DNA of 34,088 nucleotides from Actinomycetes bacterium. Its GTDB lineage: Bacteria > Actinomycetota > Coriobacteriia > Coriobacteriales > Eggerthellaceae. The notes under the pieces were generated by a model that saw only the letters and a program-made list of their open reading frames with translations, ran no database searches and was not told where the DNA came from. Location: contig JAEZDJ010000022.1 of assembly GCA_023429565.1 (NCBI GenBank), positions 1 through 34,088 of the forward strand, given 5' to 3'. The translations under genes and the position numbers were made by a program. Positions 7,323 to 15,040 of the stretch are shown piece after piece (position 1 is the stretch's first letter; every line of letters starts with the position of its first letter).

Positions 7323-7394
7323 ATCCTATCTTATCCATAGATTTTGTTCCAGTAGTATCTTGACATATCCTACTAACCCGATAGAATTTGTACC
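7323..7394 (+). promoter_or_regulatory. Tandem promoter-operators D' and D upstream of the amino-acid transporter
   Basis: Unit D has TTGACA (7360-7365), a 16-bp spacer with CCTACTAA, TAGAAT (7382-7387) and TTTGTACC. A weaker copy D' (7323-7350) reads ATCCTATC ... ATAGATTTTGTTCC, in the same orientation and exactly 44 bp upstream, about four helical turns. The rest of 7076-7322 holds no gene I can support. Confidence 0.72.
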
Positions 7395-7427
7395 ATCATA
7401 ACGAGCACTATAGAGAAGGGGACATCC

Positions 7428-8357
7428 ATGAACCTGCAACCAGCACATCAGGCCGACCACCATCAGCTCCCCCTGTCACGCCGATCATTCATCGGAGTCG
7501 CAGGAGTTGCCGCCTTGTCTCTCGCCGTGGGATCGCTGCCCGGATGCGCTGGCGGACAGGACACCGCAGCCGGAGCCTCCAAGAAGACCATCACCGTCGC
7601 TTTCCCCACGGGTGGCTATCCGTCAGCATTCATCGACGAAGAAACCGGTGAGGCTTCCGGATACGAAGTCGAGGTCATCAAGCGAGTCCAGGACATCCTC
7701 ACGGACTACAACTTCCAATTTGAAGGCGTCGATCAGGTGGCAGCTTTCGCGGGCCTTTCCTCGGGCAAATACGACACCGCTCTGACCAATTCATTCTGGA
7801 CGCCCGAACGTGCCGAGAAATACCTCACGCCCGAGCAGAACATCGGCGCGACGGTGCTGGGCTTTCTCACCCGCAAGGAGCATGAGAACATCCAGACGCT
7901 CGAAGATGCGGCGAAGGCGAATCTCAGGCTCGCCCCCATCACCGCGGGCGACGGCAACTACTACGTCATCCAAGACTACAACGACCAGCACCCCGACGCC
8001 ACGATCGAACTGACCGCCACCGACGACGCCAACGCCTTCACTGAGGCGTTCGGATGGGTGGGCGAAGGTCGCTACGACTTCACCTCCGTGCCCCTCCAAT
8101 ACTACAATGCCCTGGTCGTGGAAGAGGACGGGGCCTTCCACCAGTATGCCGACACCCTGTACTTCCGCATCATCGGTGCAGCGAAAACCTGGTCATTCCT
8201 CGCGCAAGGCCGAGAAGACTTCGAAAAGGACTACAGCGCTGCGCTCAAGCAGCTCAAAGATGACGGTACGCTCTCGGAGCTTTCCAAAACCTGGTACGAC
8301 GGCGTCGACAACTTCGAGTACCTGACCGACGACTCGAAGACCTACAACTTCCTGTAA
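7428..8357 (+). CDS. Tat-exported lipoprotein, amino-acid ABC transporter substrate-binding protein
   Basis: A 309-residue extracellular solute-binding protein of family 3 (polar amino acids, cystine). The N-terminus has a twin-arginine SRRSF (18-22), a hydrophobic stretch and a lipobox SLPGC with Cys40, so it is probably exported folded and anchored to the membrane outer face. The body starts ITVAFPTGGYPSAFIDEETG, as usual for this family (compare TcyJ/K or GlnH). The start has GAAGGGG 6 nt upstream. It is the first gene of a four-gene transporter operon behind a shared operator. Given that regulation and the cysteine genes nearby, I infer a sulfur amino acid such as cystine or an S-substituted cysteine as ligand; glutamine or other polar amino acids are not excluded. 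Confidence 0.88.
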   Translation: MNLQPAHQADHHQLPLSRRSFIGVAGVAALSLAVGSLPGCAGGQDTAAGASKKTITVAFPTGGYPSAFIDEETGEASGYEVEVIKRVQDILTDYNFQFEGVDQVAAFAGLSSGKYDTALTNSFWTPERAEKYLTPEQNIGATVLGFLTRKEHENIQTLEDAAKANLRLAPITAGDGNYYVIQDYNDQHPDATIELTATDDANAFTEAFGWVGEGRYDFTSVPLQYYNALVVEEDGAFHQYADTLYFRIIGAAKTWSFLAQGREDFEKDYSAALKQLKDDGTLSELSKTWYDGVDNFEYLTDDSKTYNFL

Positions 8358-8362
8358 GCCCT

Positions 8363-8395
8363 CGCATCCGCATCGCCTCGCGCGATGCGGATGCG
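8363..8395 (+). terminator. Hairpin after the binding-protein gene (attenuator/stabiliser)
   Basis: A perfect 14-bp stem CGCATCCGCATCGC / GCGATGCGGATGCG with a 5-nt loop, only 5 nt after the stop codon and before the permease genes. Hairpins here typically give more binding protein than permease. Confidence 0.7.
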
Positions 8396-8411
8396 TCCGT
8401 TGGACACTTCC

Positions 8412-9134
8412 ATGATTGAACAAACACTTTCCTATATTCCCAAGCTTTTACCCTACCTCGGGGTCACCTTCACGTATGTCGTGTTCTCGCTTCTGTTCGG
8501 CTCTCTGTTGGCCGCCATCATGACAGCGGCCAAGCTGAGTCGGTTTCGCGTCCTGCGCGGCTTGGCCTTTGGCATCACGACCGTGTTGCGCTGCACCCCC
8601 TCGATCGTGCTGCTGTTTCTTGTCTTCTATGGACTTCCCCCTCTGCTCTGGAAAACGGTGGGTATAGACATCGAGGGCGTCGACGTCATCTACTTCGTCG
8701 TGGCAACGTTTTCCCTGTTTTTGGGTGCGTCACTATCCGAGGTGGCGCGTTCGGCCTATCTGTGCGTCGACCCCGGCCAGGCGGAAGCAGCGGCTTGCAT
8801 CGGCCTGACGAGAATGCAGACCCTCCGACGCATCGTCTTGCCCCAAGTGTTCTATCTCATGGTTCCCAACATGGGTAACACGCTGCAGTTCCTCATCAAG
8901 GAAGGATCGTTGGCCTATATGATTGGACTGATTGACATCATGGGCCGCGCCTTCCTGCTGAACTCCAACACCATGAGTGCCTATGTTCTCCAAATCTACC
9001 TGGCTCTCGCGCTCATATTCTGGGTCTTGTCCGTCGGCATCGAGAAGGGCTTTGCCTGGCTCGAACGACGCCTGCAGACCGGCTATGGGAAGTCCGCACA
9101 TACGTCTGACCGCAAGAAGGGGGCACTCCGTTGA
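8412..9134 (+). CDS. Amino-acid ABC transporter permease (HisM/TcyL family)
   Basis: A polytopic membrane protein of about 240 residues with the PAAT-type inner-membrane domain; the coupling (EAA) region is EAAACIGLTRMQTLRRIVLPQ. I prefer the ATG at 8412 (MIEQTLSYIP) over the ATG at 8385, because 8385 lies inside the hairpin and a GGA lies 8 nt before 8412. Hydrophobic segments begin at about residue 13 and recur to near residue 215. Its stop codon overlaps the start of the next permease, so the two are probably translated together as a heterodimeric channel. Confidence 0.88.
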   Translation: MIEQTLSYIPKLLPYLGVTFTYVVFSLLFGSLLAAIMTAAKLSRFRVLRGLAFGITTVLRCTPSIVLLFLVFYGLPPLLWKTVGIDIEGVDVIYFVVATFSLFLGASLSEVARSAYLCVDPGQAEAAACIGLTRMQTLRRIVLPQVFYLMVPNMGNTLQFLIKEGSLAYMIGLIDIMGRAFLLNSNTMSAYVLQIYLALALIFWVLSVGIEKGFAWLERRLQTGYGKSAHTSDRKKGALR

Positions 9135-9862
9135 TTGACCCCCAGTCGATATTCGTGTTCTTTTGCGCAGCCCTCCAGGGGCTACCGCTGACACTGATCA
9201 TGGTGTTCGCCTCATTGGCCATCGCCGTCCCCTGCGGATTCATCATGGCCATCATCAACACGCGACGGGTGCCGTTCCTGAGCCAGGCGTGCCGGGTCTA
9301 TATATCATTTGCCCGCGGCGTCCCCATCATCGTGCAGATTTTCCTCATATACAATTCGCTTCCCTCTCTGCTCAATGTCGCCTGCACTGCTCTTGGCATC
9401 CCGTTTGATCCCTTCAACGTGAATCCGCTCATCTATGCGATCACGGTGTTTTCGCTGTGCGAGACGGCCATTCTGGCCGAGGTCTTCCGTGCGGCGATCA
9501 ACGGCATAGACCCCGGCCAGCTCGAAGCCGCTGAAAGCGTGGGGCTGACAACGCGCCAATCATATGTCCACATTGTCATCCCCCAGGCATTCGGAGCCGC
9601 GATACCGGTGCTCGGCAACGCCGTTTCCGACCTCATCAAGACGACGTCTCTGGCCTTCACGATGACCATAGCCGACGTCATGGGCATCGCCAAGATAGAG
9701 GCGGCCGCCTCCCTCGACTATCTGGATGCCTATCTGTCGGTGTTCTTCGTTTACCTGATCCTCGTTTTCATATTCGAGAACCTGTTCAAGCTTCTCGACC
9801 GACGCTTCAACGCCCATCAGAACAGGCGTCGCACACCCACACCCTCGACCTCCACAAGGTGA
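9131..9862 (+). CDS. Amino-acid ABC transporter permease, second subunit
   Basis: A 243-residue paralogue of the preceding permease with the EAA-type loop LEAAESVGLTTRQSYVHIVI and several membrane segments. It starts with TTG at 9131, overlapping the TGA of the upstream gene, with AAGGGGG 7 nt before it; no better ATG is available near the N-terminus. It ends 6 nt before the ATPase gene. Expected to pair with the preceding permease in a cystine- or polar-amino-acid-type importer. Confidence 0.88.
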   Translation: MIDPQSIFVFFCAALQGLPLTLIMVFASLAIAVPCGFIMAIINTRRVPFLSQACRVYISFARGVPIIVQIFLIYNSLPSLLNVACTALGIPFDPFNVNPLIYAITVFSLCETAILAEVFRAAINGIDPGQLEAAESVGLTTRQSYVHIVIPQAFGAAIPVLGNAVSDLIKTTSLAFTMTIADVMGIAKIEAAASLDYLDAYLSVFFVYLILVFIFENLFKLLDRRFNAHQNRRRTPTPSTSTR

Positions 9863-9868
9863 ATATCC

Positions 9869-10627
9869 ATGCTCACAGTACGCGACATCCACAAGAAGTT
9901 CGGCGACCAAGAGGTCCTCAAGGGCATCGACATCACGGTTGAGCAAGGCGATGTCATCGTCATACTCGGGCCCAGCGGCTCGGGGAAGACGACGCTGTTG
10001 CGCTGCATCAACTTCCTGGAACGCGCCGATTCCGGACAGGTGAGCATCGGAGACATCTCCCTTGACGTGAAAAATGCCACCAAGAAGGAGATCTACGCCC
10101 TGAGGCGCCACACGGCATTCGTGTTTCAGAACTATAACCTGTTCAAAAACAAGAATGCGCTGCACAACGTCAGCGAGGGACTTATCGTGGGACGAGGAAT
10201 GAACAAGCACGAAGCCCACGACATCGCACGCAAGGCGCTTGACGACGTGGGCTTGTCCGGAAAATACGACTCCTATGCCAATCAGCTGTCAGGCGGCGAG
10301 CAACAGCGCGTCGGCATAGCGCGGGCAATGGTGCTGAACCCCGACGTCATGCTGTTCGACGAGCCCACCTCGGCCCTTGATCCGGAGCTTGTCGGCGGGG
10401 TGTTGGGCGTCATGAAGAAGCTCGCGCAGGAGGGCACCACCATGGTGGTGGTCACTCACGAGATGAGATTCGCACGCGACGTTGCCACGAAGGTCATTTT
10501 CATGGAAGATGGTATCATTGTCGAAGAGGGTGATCCGGAAAGCATATTCACCCATCCGCGAGAGAAACGCACCCAGCAATTCCTCAAGCGCATCATTGGC
10601 GACCCCAACGCGGACTACAGCATTTAA
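9869..10627 (+). CDS. Amino-acid ABC transporter ATP-binding protein
   Basis: A 252-residue ATPase of the PAAT type (GlnQ/TcyN). Walker A GPSGSGKT at 34-41, signature LSGGEQQR at 140-147, Walker B VMLFDEP at 160-166, and the switch histidine in VVVTHEM. The start has AAGGTG 7 nt upstream. It completes the transporter operon; the PLP enzyme gene follows 90 nt later with no strong terminator in between, so read-through is likely. Confidence 0.93.
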   Translation: MLTVRDIHKKFGDQEVLKGIDITVEQGDVIVILGPSGSGKTTLLRCINFLERADSGQVSIGDISLDVKNATKKEIYALRRHTAFVFQNYNLFKNKNALHNVSEGLIVGRGMNKHEAHDIARKALDDVGLSGKYDSYANQLSGGEQQRVGIARAMVLNPDVMLFDEPTSALDPELVGGVLGVMKKLAQEGTTMVVVTHEMRFARDVATKVIFMEDGIIVEEGDPESIFTHPREKRTQQFLKRIIGDPNADYSI

Positions 10628-10717
10628 ACTCTCCTCCTTGTCCGCAGATCCGACGCGATGAGACAGATTCTCGAGCGGGACAGCGCGAGACGAAATCAGT
10701 GAAGAAAAGAGACGGCC

Positions 10718-11929
10718 ATGATAGAGTCAAGTTTCGAGGCGATAGCCGACCAAATCAAAGGGCTGCTGGGCATCGACAAGGACCGGCACAACAGCCAGCA
10801 CGTTGACACCGTGCTCGTGCATGGCTATACGGGGGTCGATCGCGAGACAGGGGCCATCAACACTCCCATCTATCAGACGGCCACCTTCGCCCACCCCGGC
10901 TTCAATCAGTCGACCGGTTTTTGCTACAGCCGCTGCGGCAATCCGACCCGACTGGAGCTCGAAGACACGATAGCCCTGCTTGAGGGCGGAAAGAAATCGT
11001 GGGCTTTCAGCAGCGGCATGGCGGCTGTGTCCACGGTGCTCAAGCTTTTCTGTCCGGGCGATCACATCATCGTCGGCGACGACCTTTACGGAGGCACCTA
11101 CCGCCTGTTCGACATCGTCTACGCGCGCTATGGCTTGGAATTCGAATATCTCGACCCCACCGACACGGAAAAGATCCAAGCCGCCATCAAGCCGACAACC
11201 AAGGCAATCTTCGTCGAGACCCCCACCAACCCCATGATGAAAGTCGCCGATCTCTCGGTGCTTGCCCAGCTGATCCATCAAAATGACGGCCTGCTCATCG
11301 TCGACAACACCTTCCTGACCCCCTATTTTCAGCGCCCCTTCGACTGGGGGGCCGACGTCGTGCTTCACAGCGGCACGAAGTATTTGGGCGGACATAACGA
11401 CATCTTGGCAGGCTTCATTGTGGTCAAAGATGAAACCTTGATCGAACCCCTGTTCAACTATGCCATGTCTGAAGGCGGCATGCTCGCTCCTTCGGAAAGC
11501 TGGCTCATGCTGCGCAGCCTCAAGACCCTGGGCGTACGGCTTGAACGCCAGCAGAGCAACGCTCACGACATCGTTCAGGCTCTCAAGGCGAACCCCCATG
11601 TGACCGACGTTTTCTACGTGGGAGACCCCGAGCATCCCTCCTATGAGCTGTCGAAGCGTCAGACGACCGGATTCGGCTCGATGGTGTCATTCAAGGTCGA
11701 CCAGCCCGAACGGGTGCTTTCATGCCTGGAAAAACTCAACCTCATCCTGTTTGCGGAAAGCCTGGGCGGCGTCGAGAGCCTCATGACCTATCCGCTCGAG
11801 CAAACGCATGGATCCATGCCCGCCGAAATGCGGGAGTCCTTGGGCATTGACAACCGGCTGCTGCGCCTGTCCGTCGGCATCGAGGACAGCAGAGACCTCA
11901 TAGCCGACCTCGAGCAGGCTCTCGCCTGA
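10718..11929 (+). CDS. Cys/Met-metabolism PLP enzyme (cystathionine gamma-synthase/lyase family)
   Basis: Trans-sulfuration family enzyme of 403 residues. The PLP lysine is Lys221 in HSGTKYLGGH, with YSRCGNPT (70-77), SSGMAAVS (98-105) and VDNTFLTPYFQRP from 195. Relatives include cystathionine gamma-synthase, gamma-lyase, methionine gamma-lyase and O-acetylhomoserine sulfhydrylase, which cannot be separated by eye. The N-terminal ~28 residues before VDTVLVHGY are an extra piece. No copy of the shared operator lies in the 90-nt gap before it, so it is probably read from the transporter promoter. In this setting it could condense sulfide or methanethiol with an activated homoserine, or break an imported amino acid; the product is uncertain. 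The 108-nt gap after it (11930-12037) separates convergent genes. Confidence 0.87.
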   Translation: MIESSFEAIADQIKGLLGIDKDRHNSQHVDTVLVHGYTGVDRETGAINTPIYQTATFAHPGFNQSTGFCYSRCGNPTRLELEDTIALLEGGKKSWAFSSGMAAVSTVLKLFCPGDHIIVGDDLYGGTYRLFDIVYARYGLEFEYLDPTDTEKIQAAIKPTTKAIFVETPTNPMMKVADLSVLAQLIHQNDGLLIVDNTFLTPYFQRPFDWGADVVLHSGTKYLGGHNDILAGFIVVKDETLIEPLFNYAMSEGGMLAPSESWLMLRSLKTLGVRLERQQSNAHDIVQALKANPHVTDVFYVGDPEHPSYELSKRQTTGFGSMVSFKVDQPERVLSCLEKLNLILFAESLGGVESLMTYPLEQTHGSMPAEMRESLGIDNRLLRLSVGIEDSRDLIADLEQALA

Positions 11930-12037
11930 CAGCCTCCTCCTCCCTGGCGCTTTACTGGGTGCATGTCGCCACGGCCAGAAGCAGCCTCGACAGGAGCGCA
12001 ACCGTGACCCGCCAAAGGCGGCGCCCCTACGCGGGAC

Positions 12038-13390
12038 CTACTGCAGTTGCGTCATGCTCGAAATTGTCCCTTTGCGGAATATTCCCGCATAGACATCCTC
12101 GATCAGGCGAAGGCCGCCATCGTAGCCAAAATAGCCGCGTGTCACCACCACGTCGTCGTTGATGGGCAGGCTCACATGGATGAGCAGGCTGTCGGTCTCC
12201 TTCGACAAATCCGTCTCCCAGGTGCTTCCGAATATGGCCGCCGACCCGTGCTTGCCCATGCGCTTCCTGATGGACTCCTGCGCCTCATAGCCATCGCTGT
12301 GGAATTCCAGCAGCTGCCCCAGGGAGGCATCCGCCTGAGCCGCAGCCTGCGTGATGCCGGCACGCAGGGCCTGGGGCGGATCGTCGATCACCGCAATGCT
12401 GTCGAGCGTGAACCCGAGCTCGTTCACAAGAAAGTCTCCCAAGCCAAGCGCATAGTGGCAGTCGGCGACGATGTGGGCGTCGTGGGGAATGTTGTTGTGC
12501 ATGTCAACGATGAAGTTGGCCAACGACACGAAGTATTCGTAGAAACGCCTCTCCTCACGTTCGATCACGAGCTCGGCCACCTCGTCGGATATGCCGACGA
12601 AGGCTGCCACTTGGCGAAGGAACGCCGAGGTGGCTCGCGCGCCGACCGGGAAGATGGGGCAGTGCAGATAGGGCGTGCCAAACAGCCCCTCAAGCTTTTG
12701 CGCCGCCTTGAGTCCCACCCAGGGAGACAGGACGATGTTCGCCTGGGCATGAGGGATGGAACGCCATTCATCCATGCCGGCAGAACCTGACCCGAAAAGG
12801 ATGTTCACTTCCAGACCAAGCTGCTCGAGCAGCCGTTTCACCCCCTCCAAGTCATTGCGCCAGAACGCGTCCTGATAAGGAACCGAAGCAAACACATTCA
12901 CCAGCAGAGGCTGCGGTTCGGGAACGATATCGGCAAGCAGCTGGTCGACAATCTCGTCGACTACCAGCTCATGACCGAAGTAGTTGTTTCCCCGAAAACC
13001 CGAGACCTCCGCACCCACAACCGGGCTCCCCTGCTCAGCGAAGTCATGCGCCACGGTTTTGACATCGTCGCCGATGATGCCCGAGGTGCACCCTGCCAGA
13101 ATGACGAACAGGTCGCCTTTCATCACTTCGAGGGAGCTCTCCACCAGAGTCCTCAGCTTCCGCTCACCCCCGAACACCACATCCTGTTCGGTCATGTTGG
13201 AACTGGGAACGTTGGTGCCGCCCGCGTAGCCGTCGCCTTGGAAGCCCGCCCCATTCGCGACGAAGCTGAAACCCTTGCTGGAGCATCCCGGTCCCGCATG
13301 CACGATGGGAATGGCCCGGGGTATGGCCAGGACGCTCTGTTGCGATGCAAGTGCGCAGGAGAACCGCGGCTGACTGATGATACCGCTCAC
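12038..13390 (-). CDS. NifK-like subunit of a nitrogenase-like reductase
   Basis: A 450-residue nitrogenase component 1 type protein. Cys12 (RFSCALASQQSV), Cys36 (HAGPGCSSKG) and Cys101 (LAGCTSGIIGDD) match in spacing the three P-cluster cysteines of NifK, and SSNMTEQDVVFGGERKL (63-79) matches the NifK segment with TED and VFGG. Length is shorter than NifK (about 520), as in nitrogenase-like enzymes that lack the NifK N-terminal extension. It starts with GTG, overlapping the stop of the NifD-like gene by four bases (GTGA), with AAAGGAG 7 nt upstream. The pair should form an alpha2beta2 enzyme served by NifH. It could instead be a NifN-like scaffold, but no second D/K pair is present here for it to serve. 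Confidence 0.87.
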   Translation of the reverse strand: MSGIISQPRFSCALASQQSVLAIPRAIPIVHAGPGCSSKGFSFVANGAGFQGDGYAGGTNVPSSNMTEQDVVFGGERKLRTLVESSLEVMKGDLFVILAGCTSGIIGDDVKTVAHDFAEQGSPVVGAEVSGFRGNNYFGHELVVDEIVDQLLADIVPEPQPLLVNVFASVPYQDAFWRNDLEGVKRLLEQLGLEVNILFGSGSAGMDEWRSIPHAQANIVLSPWVGLKAAQKLEGLFGTPYLHCPIFPVGARATSAFLRQVAAFVGISDEVAELVIEREERRFYEYFVSLANFIVDMHNNIPHDAHIVADCHYALGLGDFLVNELGFTLDSIAVIDDPPQALRAGITQAAAQADASLGQLLEFHSDGYEAQESIRKRMGKHGSAAIFGSTWETDLSKETDSLLIHVSLPINDDVVVTRGYFGYDGGLRLIEDVYAGIFRKGTISSMTQLQ

Positions 13391-14859
13391 TTCGCGGCTC
13401 CTTTCGTGTATGCCCGGTCCTCTTCATCGAGCCACCAGTCGGTGTAGGGCCATTCGACATGGCTCGCTATGGTATCCAGGAGCGTGCGCCCCTTCAGCAC
13501 CTGGCACAGGCGCTCTCCTATGCTGAGGACTCCGTCGTAGCCAGCGCTCACGTTGACATCGCCCTCAAGGATGGTGGGAATGCCAAGCTTCGTGCCCATG
13601 ATGGTCAGGCCCATGTGGCGCACGATCAGGAGGTCGGGATGAAGGCGGCGCAGGATCTTGATCATCTGGTAGGGCTGTTTGTTGCACACCGTGAAGTTGT
13701 CGATGTCTCCGCGGTCGGCCACGAGGGCGCCAAGCGTGTTGAGCTCCTCAAAATCGCCGTCCACCTTCTGGTCATGGTGCAGCGTCGTGACGCCGACGGG
13801 AGTCAGGCCCAGATCGATGGCCATGTTGGCCAAGCTATGGGCATAGGAGTCGCCCGCGAAGATGTAGACGGTCTTCCCCGCAAGCTGTTCCCGCAAACGG
13901 GCCAGATCGTCGGCGATGCGCGCATGCTCGGAAGCGATGACGTCTTCCACGAGATCCTCTTTGCCGGTATGCCGGGCAACCTCGCGCAGCCATTCGTCGG
14001 TCCAGGCTATGCCAAAGGGGCTGGGAGCCTTCACCTCGGGCACCCCGTAGGACGTCTCAAGTCCCTGCGCGATATAGGTCGCAAGCGTCTCGCAGATATG
14101 CGCGGTGCAGGCCGCCTCGCTCATATGGGAGATGGTGTCGACGTCGGCAAGCGGCAACAGATAATTCGGCCGCAGGCCGAGCTTCCCCAACAGGGGAGTG
14201 AAGCTGTCCGACCCAAGAAAGTTGAAGATGTTCACCAGATCGGCTTGGCGTTGCTGCGCGGGCTTGACGACCTTGCGCAGGACGCCATGGAAAACCGCGT
14301 CAAAGCCCGACGACCACATGCGGGACTTGAATCCCTCGCAAAATATCGGGACGATGGGTATCTGGAGCTCTGCCGCCATCTCGTCGGTAACGCTCTCGAT
14401 GTCGTCGCCGATGATGCCGGCAGCACATGAAGACTGCACGAACACCGCCGATGGCGCGTAGCGATCGTAGGCGAGCTGAATCGCCTCGCGCAGCTTCTCC
14501 ACGGCACCGTAGATCGTGTCCCGTTCCTGTATGTTGGTGCACACGGCATGGACGCTCTGATGCTCCTCTATTCCGCGCGACCGCGCCACCACGTCCATGC
14601 TCACGTTCGAGGAAGACGTCTCGCTGCAGCATCCTATGGGAGAATGCACGACCACGGCCGCTCCCTTGATGCAGTACGTGAGCGTCTCCGCGCACATCTG
14701 CGAGCAGTCGCTGCACTGCTGGAAGGGTCGCTTGGCCGTTTTGAGCGAGAGGCTCTTTGACCTCTCGTTGAGATCGGCTGCCGTTCCCTCATAGGTCAGG
14801 ATTGATTTCAGCCTTCGTTCCCGCACCTGAAAATCGGCCGTGGCCGCACTGACACCCAT
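13387..14859 (-). CDS. NifD-like catalytic subunit of a nitrogenase-like reductase
   Basis: From the ATG at 14859 the protein has 490 residues (the frame runs to a TTG at 14895; neither has an ideal ribosome site). Likely P-cluster cysteines are Cys56, Cys77 (SPIGCC) and Cys145 (SSCAAGIIGDD). Cys256 in HICETLATYIAQG, followed by YGVP, aligns with the nitrogenase cofactor ligand Cys275 (CYRSMNYI, then YGIP). By contrast the position of His195 (GHH in NifD) reads Gly-Phe-Asp (Asp187), and His442 before GYDG is Ala439. So a NifB-co-type cluster may be held by the cysteine, in a changed pocket. This is not NifD proper. It resembles NifD-like proteins such as those of methylthio-alkane reductase, or possibly NifE. 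It sits behind a shared promoter-operator at 14978-15010, which ties it to the CymR-like regulon. Confidence 0.87.
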   Translation of the reverse strand: MGVSAATADFQVRERRLKSILTYEGTAADLNERSKSLSLKTAKRPFQQCSDCSQMCAETLTYCIKGAAVVVHSPIGCCSETSSSNVSMDVVARSRGIEEHQSVHAVCTNIQERDTIYGAVEKLREAIQLAYDRYAPSAVFVQSSCAAGIIGDDIESVTDEMAAELQIPIVPIFCEGFKSRMWSSGFDAVFHGVLRKVVKPAQQRQADLVNIFNFLGSDSFTPLLGKLGLRPNYLLPLADVDTISHMSEAACTAHICETLATYIAQGLETSYGVPEVKAPSPFGIAWTDEWLREVARHTGKEDLVEDVIASEHARIADDLARLREQLAGKTVYIFAGDSYAHSLANMAIDLGLTPVGVTTLHHDQKVDGDFEELNTLGALVADRGDIDNFTVCNKQPYQMIKILRRLHPDLLIVRHMGLTIMGTKLGIPTILEGDVNVSAGYDGVLSIGERLCQVLKGRTLLDTIASHVEWPYTDWWLDEEDRAYTKGAAK

Positions 14860-14977
14860 GGCGATTCGCCCGTCCTTTCCACCGGCGCAACCCAAGAGCT
14901 GCGCCTTGCCTCACTGTGTGCGCCCCCTTGCACGCTGGCTCAAAAGGTCAGGCATGCGGTGCGGCGCTGCGTAAGTA

Positions 14978-15010
14978 CAAATTCTACGTATTTAGTAGGT
15001 TTTGTCAAGA
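14978..15010 (-). promoter_or_regulatory. Shared promoter-operator, copy C, of the nifD/K-like operon
   Basis: On the minus strand: TTGACA (15003-15008), 16-bp spacer with CCTACTAA, TAGAAT (14981-14986), then TTTGTAC. It is the best match to the consensus. The TTGACA begins only about 33 nt after the stop of the upstream molybdoenzyme gene. The leader to the ATG is about 115 nt. Confidence 0.78.
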
Positions 15011-15040
15011 CGCAGAGGTGGCAAGAAAAAGAAAAACGGA

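Noticed and set aside
13459..14430. 323-codon plus-strand frame opposite the NifD-like gene
   Set aside because: No recognisable domain; the opposite strand has conserved cysteines and family motifs.
1097..14859. Conventional Mo-nitrogenase for nitrogen fixation
   Set aside because: The D-like subunit lacks His195 and His442 equivalents, and nifE, nifN, nifV and molybdate genes are not present in the window; the surroundings concern sulfur.
12038..14859. Protochlorophyllide/chlorin reductase (BchNB) or CfbD
   Set aside because: A NifB gene, a NifX-like carrier and the cofactor cysteine in the D-like subunit point to a NifB-co-type cluster, and there are no tetrapyrrole-synthesis genes beyond the isolated HemW/ChuW-like protein.
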